Below are positions 5,885 to 9,952 of a DNA stretch of 9,952 bases, piece by piece. Position 1 is the first letter of the stretch; each line of letters starts with the position of its first letter. Origin of the DNA: Candidatus Aminicenantota bacterium (GTDB lineage Bacteria; Acidobacteriota; Aminicenantia; UBA2199). The stretch is from NCBI GenBank assembly GCA_030612495.1, contig JAUWNT010000078.1, positions 1 through 9,952 on the forward strand. The letters run 5' to 3'. A program made the translations under genes and the position numbers. The notes under the pieces are model-generated. The model had not been told where the DNA came from and made no database searches. It saw only the letters and a list, made by a program, of their open reading frames with translations.

Positions 5885-7235
5885 TGATACAATTGCTGCA
5901 CTCTCAACCCCGGTAGGTATAGCCGGCATAGCTCTTATAAGGGTTTCAGGGAAAAACACTTTAGGCATAATTAATAATATAGTTGAAAGAATCCCAAAAA
6001 AAATTATTCCTAAAAGGGCATATCATGCATTTATTGTTAACGAATCTAAGAGAGTAGATGAATGTGTTGTTACTCTTTATAAAAAACCAAACTCATACAC
6101 TGGTGAAGATGTTGCGGAAATATCCATTCATTCAAATCCATTTATAATTGAAGAAGTTCTGGATTTGATTTTAAGAAATAATGCAAGAGGGGCATTACCC
6201 GGTGAATTCACTTACAGAGCTTTTAAAAACAGGAAAATAGATTTGATCCAGGCCGAATCTGTAAATGAACTTATAAATGCAAATTCTAAGTATTATGCTT
6301 CAATGAAATTTGATAATTTGGAAGGAAAATTATCTGAATTGATAAAAAAATTGAGGGCAAATTTAATTAAGCTGGGTATAAAAATCGAAACAATAATTGA
6401 ATTTGAAGAGGACCAATTTTTAGAAGAGATAGATATTATAGATGAGATTCAAAAATCTTCAAAGATTATTGAAAAGATATTATTGAATTCAAGATTTACT
6501 GAGGTTCTAAATAAAGGGTTAAGTATAGTTGTTGCTGGTAAAGTAAATGTTGGCAAATCATCGCTTTTCAATCTCTTATTAATGGAGGATAGGTCAATCA
6601 CTTCACATACCCCTGGTACTACGAGGGATTTTATAAGAGAAAGGGTATATATTAATGGATTACCATTTGAAATAACAGATGTGGCAGGCATAGATAAAGT
6701 AATTAAAGATAGTGTTGAACAGGAAGGAATTAAAAGAACTTATGAAAAAATAAAGAAAAGTGATGCAGTTGTTTTTATGCTTGATGCTTCAAGAGAGTTG
6801 GATGAGACTGATTTGAAAATATTTAAAACTATAAAAGATAAACAGAGGTTGATTGTAATTAATAAAATAGATATTGCCAATAGAAACATTCTAAAAAAAA
6901 TTAGATCAAATTTCGAGAAAGAGAAGATTTATGAGATTTCTGTTAAAGAGAATATAAATATTGATGTGGTTTTTTCATTTTTAAATGGGCTCGTTAATAA
7001 TATAAAAAATAGAGATATCAATTTTATAGTTAACCAGAGGCAAAAAGAACTTCTTAAAAGGTTAGAAGGTTTTTTGAGACCTTTGGTTAAGATGAGCAAA
7101 ACAAAGGAAAGCAATGCAGAGATAATTGCAGAGGAGATAAGGAGTGCAATAAAAGTTATTGCAGAGTTAACAGGGAATATTTCAAGTGATGAAATTCTAA
7201 ATGGAATATTTTCAGAATTTTGTGTGGGGAAATGA
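5877..7235 (+). CDS. mnmE: tRNA uridine-5-carboxymethylaminomethyl synthesis GTPase MnmE
   Basis: The 452-residue protein forms a complex with MnmG that modifies U34 of certain tRNAs (cmnm5/nm5), using GTP, a folate one-carbon unit and FAD. Domains in order are the folate-binding N-terminal domain (about 1-120, IAALSTPVGIAGIALIRVSG), a helical domain split around the G domain, and the G domain. Its motifs are P-loop GKVNVGKS (221-228), TPGTTR (245-250), DVAG (268-271) and NKID (329-332). E281 is the likely counterpart of the catalytic Glu of E. coli. The C-terminal FCVGK with C449 is present and length is normal. Deviations are HSNP (85-88) where HGGP or HGSP is usual, and DVAGID for DTAGIR with one extra residue before E281. 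No good ribosome binding site precedes the ATG, which lies inside the end of jag (8-nt overlap), so coupled translation is likely. It ends in an ATGA overlap with mnmG. Confidence 0.97.
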   Translation: MDDDTIAALSTPVGIAGIALIRVSGKNTLGIINNIVERIPKKIIPKRAYHAFIVNESKRVDECVVTLYKKPNSYTGEDVAEISIHSNPFIIEEVLDLILRNNARGALPGEFTYRAFKNRKIDLIQAESVNELINANSKYYASMKFDNLEGKLSELIKKLRANLIKLGIKIETIIEFEEDQFLEEIDIIDEIQKSSKIIEKILLNSRFTEVLNKGLSIVVAGKVNVGKSSLFNLLLMEDRSITSHTPGTTRDFIRERVYINGLPFEITDVAGIDKVIKDSVEQEGIKRTYEKIKKSDAVVFMLDASRELDETDLKIFKTIKDKQRLIVINKIDIANRNILKKIRSNFEKEKIYEISVKENINIDVVFSFLNGLVNNIKNRDINFIVNQRQKELLKRLEGFLRPLVKMSKTKESNAEIIAEEIRSAIKVIAELTGNISSDEILNGIFSEFCVGK

Positions 7236-9049
7236 AGGTTGTAGTTATTGGAGCAGGGCATGCTGGAATTGAAGCCGCTTATGCTGCTTCTAAGATGGGA
7301 GCTAAAACTACTTTAGTTACAATCCATCTTGAATCCATTGCCCAAATGTCTTGTAATCCCTCAATCGGAGGTATTGCAAAGGGGCACCTTGTTAAAGAGA
7401 TTGATGCAATGGGTGGAATAATGGCAAGAGCAGCAGATAGTACAGGTATTCATTTCAAAATATTGAATAGAAGCAAAGGACCTGCAGTAAGGGCAACCAG
7501 AACTCAAAATGATAAAGTTAAATATAGAGATTTTATGAAGAATTTCCTTGAAAAATGTGAGAATTTAAGAGTTTATCAATCTATTGTATCTGAAGTTGTT
7601 ATAAAAAACGGTAAGGTGAAAGGGGTTAGATTTGTAGAGGGAAATGAGCTTATGGCAGATGCTGTTATTGTTGCTTGTGGGACTTTCTTGAATGGGAAAA
7701 TATATATTGGGAATACAATATATAATGCTGGGAGATCCAATGAGCCTTCTTCTACTCATTTAGCTGAAAATATAAAAGAGCTTGGATTTAAAACAATAAG
7801 ATTAAAAACAGGAACTCCAATGAGGCTTCATTCAGATTCAATTGATTGGGAAAATTTTGAGCCTCAACCCGGTGATGATCCTCCTGTTCCTTTTTCAATT
7901 TTTACTAAGTTTAAGGTTAAAAATAGGATTACATGTTATCTTGGATATACAACTCCTAAAGTAAAACAGGTGATTAATGATAATCTTGATCTTTCTCCTT
8001 TATTTTCGGGTAAAATAGATGGTATAGGGCCCAGATACTGTCCTTCAATAGAAGATAAAATAGTAAAATTTCCAAATAGAGAGAGGCATCATTTTTACCT
8101 CGAGCCAGAAGGTTTGAATAATAAAGAGATATATGCAAATGGGCTTTCGTCAAGTCTACCAGTACATATTCAGGAAGAAATCCTAAAATCAATACCTGGG
8201 CTGGATAAATCAGTTATGATGAGACCTGCTTATGCGATTGAATATGATGCGATTGTTCCAACTCAATTAAACCATAAGCTAGAGAGTAAAAAAATAGATA
8301 ACCTTTACTTTGCGGGTCAAGTGAATGGAACCTCAGGGTATGAAGAGGCTGCATCACAGGGATTAGTTGCAGGTATTAATGCTGTTTTGAAATTAAAAAA
8401 CAAGGATCCTTTTATTTTAAGAAGGGATGAAGCATATACTGGAGTGTTAATTGACGATATAGTTACAAAGGGTGTTGATGAACCTTACAGGCTGTTTACA
8501 TCTAGAGCAGAATTCAGACTTCAATTAAGAGAAGATAATGCTTTTGAAAGAGTTTCAGGGTACGGATTAAAGTTTGGATTACTTGACAATAAGTTATTTG
8601 CAAAAGAGATGAGGAAATTAAAGAAGCGGAAAGATGCAATTAATAAGTTAAGGAAAACGAAATTAAAATTCAAGGACAGAACTTATACTCTTTATCATCT
8701 ATTAAAAATGCCTGAAATTGATTTTGATAAGCTTGAAGAATTGAATGGAAGCAAGATTTTGAAAAGCAAAACCCTTACTGATGTTTCATATATTGAAGCA
8801 AACGTAAAGTATGAAGGATATATTAAGATTCAAAATGATGAAGTAAAGAGGATGGAAAAACTTGAGAGAATAAAAATACCTGAACATATAGATTATTCAA
8901 AGATAGATGGCCTTTCAACAGAAGTTAGACAGAAGCTCATAAAAAATAGACCATTAAACCTTAGGGACGCTTTAAAAATTTCGGGAGTAACTCCAGCAGC
9001 AATTAATGCAATTTCGATTTATCTTACATTAAAAACAAAAATTCTCTAA
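7232..9049 (+). CDS. mnmG: tRNA uridine-5-carboxymethylaminomethyl synthesis enzyme MnmG (GidA)
   Basis: The 605-residue flavoprotein is the FAD- and NADH-using partner of MnmE in wobble-uridine modification. It shows the N-terminal dinucleotide fold GAGHAG (7-12), SCNPSIGGIAKGH (40-52, with C41 matching a conserved family cysteine), NRSKGPAVRATRTQ (79-92), VACGTFLNGKI (147-157), LKTGTP (191-196) and GPRYCPSIEDK (266-276, with C270 the second conserved cysteine). Further on are FPNRERHHFYLEPEG (280-294), YAGQ-like YFAGQVNGTSGYEEAASQG (359-377) and the helical C-terminal MnmE- and tRNA-binding part ending ISGVTPAAINAI. I chose the ATG at 7232, which gives the usual MxVxVIGAGHAG start, over the in-frame TTG at 7220. 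This start overlaps the mnmE stop as ATGA. GGGGA is only 1 nt before it, too close for a normal ribosome binding site, so translational coupling is likely. All expected landmarks are present; no truncation is seen. Confidence 0.97.
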   Translation: MKVVVIGAGHAGIEAAYAASKMGAKTTLVTIHLESIAQMSCNPSIGGIAKGHLVKEIDAMGGIMARAADSTGIHFKILNRSKGPAVRATRTQNDKVKYRDFMKNFLEKCENLRVYQSIVSEVVIKNGKVKGVRFVEGNELMADAVIVACGTFLNGKIYIGNTIYNAGRSNEPSSTHLAENIKELGFKTIRLKTGTPMRLHSDSIDWENFEPQPGDDPPVPFSIFTKFKVKNRITCYLGYTTPKVKQVINDNLDLSPLFSGKIDGIGPRYCPSIEDKIVKFPNRERHHFYLEPEGLNNKEIYANGLSSSLPVHIQEEILKSIPGLDKSVMMRPAYAIEYDAIVPTQLNHKLESKKIDNLYFAGQVNGTSGYEEAASQGLVAGINAVLKLKNKDPFILRRDEAYTGVLIDDIVTKGVDEPYRLFTSRAEFRLQLREDNAFERVSGYGLKFGLLDNKLFAKEMRKLKKRKDAINKLRKTKLKFKDRTYTLYHLLKMPEIDFDKLEELNGSKILKSKTLTDVSYIEANVKYEGYIKIQNDEVKRMEKLERIKIPEHIDYSKIDGLSTEVRQKLIKNRPLNLRDALKISGVTPAAINAISIYLTLKTKIL

Positions 9050-9080
9050 ATATTATTTTATGGATTTTATTTACAATTAA

Positions 9081-9165
9081 AATCTTTTGCAAGAAATACA
9101 TCATTCGATTGTTAACCTAATATGAAAAGAAAAAAAATAATCTGTCGAATGATTTTGCAAAGATT
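9081..9165. repeat. interrupted two-part inverted repeat between mnmG and the Spy-like gene
   Basis: ATCATTCGA at 9100-9108 is repeated in perfect inverted orientation as TCGAATGAT at 9145-9153, with a 36-nt A-rich interval. Outside it, AATCTTTTGCAA (9081-9092) faces TTGCAAAGATT (9155-9165), complementary except for one bulged T. Together they could form a broken stem of about 20 base pairs. No T run follows either arm, so it is not an ordinary terminator. It ends 27 bp before the Spy-like start codon. It could be a structured leader, a regulator-binding region or the remains of a repeat element; nothing in the sequence decides this. Confidence 0.6.
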
Positions 9166-9181
9166 ACATTCTACAGTATAT

Positions 9182-9187
9182 AGGAGG
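9182..9187 (+). promoter_or_regulatory. strong ribosome binding site of the Spy-like gene
   Basis: A perfect AGGAGG lies 5 nt before the ATG at 9193. It is the best ribosome binding site in the window and suggests high expression of the exported protein. I could not find a convincing promoter between mnmG and this site. Confidence 0.85.
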
Positions 9188-9192
9188 ATACA

Positions 9193-9711
9193 ATGATCAA
9201 AAAAACAACAATTTTTGTAATGTCTGTTCTTTTATTAGTTTCATTCAGTTCATTACTTGAGGCAAAGGCTGGAAACCCTGAGATGTTAAAGCATATGAGA
9301 CATGGGGTAAGAATGGCAGAAAAAAATCTTTTCCCAGCACAAATCTTACTTAAATTGAAGGAAAAGATCAATCTTACTAAAGATCAGGTAATAACAATTG
9401 AGAAAATGAGAGATGCTCATCAAGAGTCAGCTATAAGAAGGACAGCTGACATTAAAGTTCTGGAATTGAAGATTGGTTCTTATATGGAAAAGGAGAGCAT
9501 CAATAGAGGTAAATTGGAAAAAATGCTAAGACAAGTTGCAGCAATGAAGACTGATTTAACTATTGCGAATATTAATTATTTGCTGGATTTAAGAGATTTA
9601 TTAACTCCTGAGCAGATCAAGAAAATCGAATCTATTAAAGATGGAATGAGACGAATGAGAATGAAAAGAGGATTTCAACAAAAAAGAGGCAATAGAAAAG
9701 CAATTAAGTAA
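9193..9711 (+). CDS. exported Spy/CpxP-like (LTXXQ motif) protein
   Basis: The 172-residue product begins with a clear signal peptide: KK at 3-4, hydrophobic stretch about 5-22, likely cleavage after AKA at 24-26. The mature protein should therefore be periplasmic. The rest is predicted to be helical and rich in charged residues, with two LTxxQ motifs, LTKDQ (61-65) and LTPEQ (137-141), spaced as in the Spy/CpxP family. Family members act as small periplasmic chaperones, stress sensors or metal-resistance factors. The specific role here is unknown, and no two-component system is seen nearby. The C-terminal 20 residues are very basic (RMRMKRG, QKRGNRK). A perfect AGGAGG fixes the start. The gene stands alone: 143 bp after mnmG and closed by a strong terminator before murA. 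Confidence 0.85.
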   Translation: MIKKTTIFVMSVLLLVSFSSLLEAKAGNPEMLKHMRHGVRMAEKNLFPAQILLKLKEKINLTKDQVITIEKMRDAHQESAIRRTADIKVLELKIGSYMEKESINRGKLEKMLRQVAAMKTDLTIANINYLLDLRDLLTPEQIKKIESIKDGMRRMRMKRGFQQKRGNRKAIK

Positions 9712-9748
9712 ACATTAAACTTCCTTTTAGTTAATTCTGACCTGATTT

Positions 9749-9783
9749 AAAAAGAGGAGGGGGGTTCCCCTCCTCTTTTTTTT
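9749..9783 (+). terminator. strong intrinsic terminator after the Spy-like gene
   Basis: GAGGAGGGG (9754-9762) pairs perfectly with CCCCTCCTC (9767-9775) around a GGTT loop. Five flanking A-T pairs extend the stem, and eight Ts follow (9776-9783). This is a textbook intrinsic terminator and the most GC-rich short stretch in the window. It separates the upstream transcript from murA. The A run before the stem could give weak termination in the opposite direction too. Confidence 0.96.
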
Positions 9784-9824
9784 ACATTTTGGGGTGTAAA
9801 TATAGATATAGGCCTTCGAATTGC

Positions 9825-9853
9825 TTGAAAATATGTCAAATTATTTATATAAT
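9825..9853 (+). promoter_or_regulatory. sigma-70-type promoter of murA
   Basis: TTGAAA (9825-9830) and a perfect TATAAT (9848-9853) are separated by 17 bp. The expected transcript start is about 9859-9862, so the mRNA would begin at or just before the ATG at 9862 and at most about 12 nt before the ATG at 9871. It lies downstream of the terminator, so murA has its own transcription unit. Confidence 0.75.
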
Positions 9854-9861
9854 ATGAATCT

Positions 9862-9952
9862 ATGTATAATATGGCAATTGTAATTAATGGAGGAAAAAAA
9901 CTTTCAGGTAGTGTAAAGATTTCAGGAGCTAAGAATGCAGCTCTTCCTGAAT
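9862..9952 (+). CDS. murA: 5' end of UDP-N-acetylglucosamine 1-carboxyvinyltransferase (truncated by the window edge)
   Basis: Only the first 27-30 codons are in the window. They read MAIVINGGKKLSGSVKISGA followed by KNAALPE, which matches the conserved MurA/AroA-type start (I-x-GG-x-x-L-x-G-x-V-x-I-SGAKNAALP), including the Lys and Asn of the substrate-binding KNAALP motif. MurA transfers the enolpyruvyl group of PEP to UDP-GlcNAc, the first committed step of peptidoglycan synthesis, in the cytoplasm. Two in-frame ATGs are possible, 9862 (adds MYN) and 9871. Family alignment slightly favours 9871; a leaderless transcript would favour 9862. No ribosome binding site precedes either. Confidence 0.9.
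   Translation, partial: MYNMAIVINGGKKLSGSVKISGAKNAALPE

Noticed and set aside
7220..7231. In-frame TTG at 7220 as the mnmG start (adds MCGE)
   Set aside because: The ATG at 7232 gives the conserved MxVxVIGAGHAG N-terminus and a standard ATGA overlap; nothing upstream of the TTG looks like a ribosome binding site.
6929..7261. Antisense 110-codon open frame at the mnmE/mnmG junction
   Set aside because: It lies opposite the conserved C-terminus of MnmE and N-terminus of MnmG; no independent support.
9081..9165. Intrinsic terminator for the mnmG operon
   Set aside because: The inverted repeat has a long 36-nt interior and no T run after either arm, so it does not have terminator form.
9155..9182. 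Promoter TTGCAA-16-TATATA directly before the Spy-like gene
   Set aside because: Its -10 would overlap the AGGAGG ribosome binding site, so the transcript would start after that site; the strong ribosome binding site would then be useless.
1..9952. CRISPR array, tRNA/rRNA genes, insertion sequence or prophage signs
   Set aside because: No regularly spaced repeats, cloverleaf-like or rRNA-like segments, transposase motifs or terminal repeats were seen; nearly all of the window is accounted for by housekeeping genes.

Overview
This window comes from an AT-rich bacterial chromosome (roughly 30% GC by eye) that uses the standard bacterial code: most stops are TAA, and jag and mnmE end in TGA. 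The long periplasmic domain in YidC and the exported Spy-like protein point to a diderm (Gram-negative type) cell. A Jag/KhpB gene in the rpmH cluster is shared with Firmicutes, spirochaetes, deltaproteobacterial lineages and several uncultivated phyla. The phylum cannot be named from this window.

Left part (1-2589, minus strand). Read in the direction of transcription, this holds a PlsC-type acyltransferase with an altered catalytic box, then a eukaryote-like HAL2/SAL1-type 3'(2'),5'-bisphosphate nucleotidase only 2 bp downstream. After a 115-bp gap comes the 5' part of a gene that runs off the left edge. Its N-terminus resembles the N-terminal module of some HD-type or regulatory proteins. 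The first two genes look like one operon. Removal of 3',5'-ADP, a by-product of carrier-protein phosphopantetheinylation and of sulfate activation, next to a phospholipid acyltransferase is suggestive but unproven.

Centre (2590-9049, plus strand). A divergent intergenic region carries a near-consensus sigma-70 promoter that drives the conserved cluster rpmH-rnpA-yidD-yidC-jag-mnmE-mnmG. The genes are very tightly packed: TAATG overlap rnpA/yidD, 19-nt overlap yidD/yidC, 8-nt overlap jag/mnmE, ATGA overlap mnmE/mnmG. The products make ribosomal protein L34, the RNase P protein, the membrane insertase YidC with its partner YidD, an RNA-binding regulator, and the two subunits of the tRNA wobble-uridine modification enzyme. 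The main oddity is rnpA: its N-terminal and C-terminal halves lie in different frames, joined at a run of ten Ts.

Right part (9050-9952). After mnmG comes a 143-bp spacer with a long interrupted inverted repeat, then a small exported Spy/CpxP-like protein with a strong ribosome binding site and a very strong intrinsic terminator. A consensus-like promoter follows and begins murA (peptidoglycan synthesis), of which only the first codons are inside the window. The spacing suggests that the murA mRNA is leaderless or nearly so.

Most of the window is ordinary housekeeping DNA. I see no mobile element, CRISPR array, tRNA, rRNA or obvious new multi-gene system. The observations most worth checking are the split rnpA, the HX4E acyltransferase, the inverted repeat at 9081-9165 and the leaderless-looking murA start.
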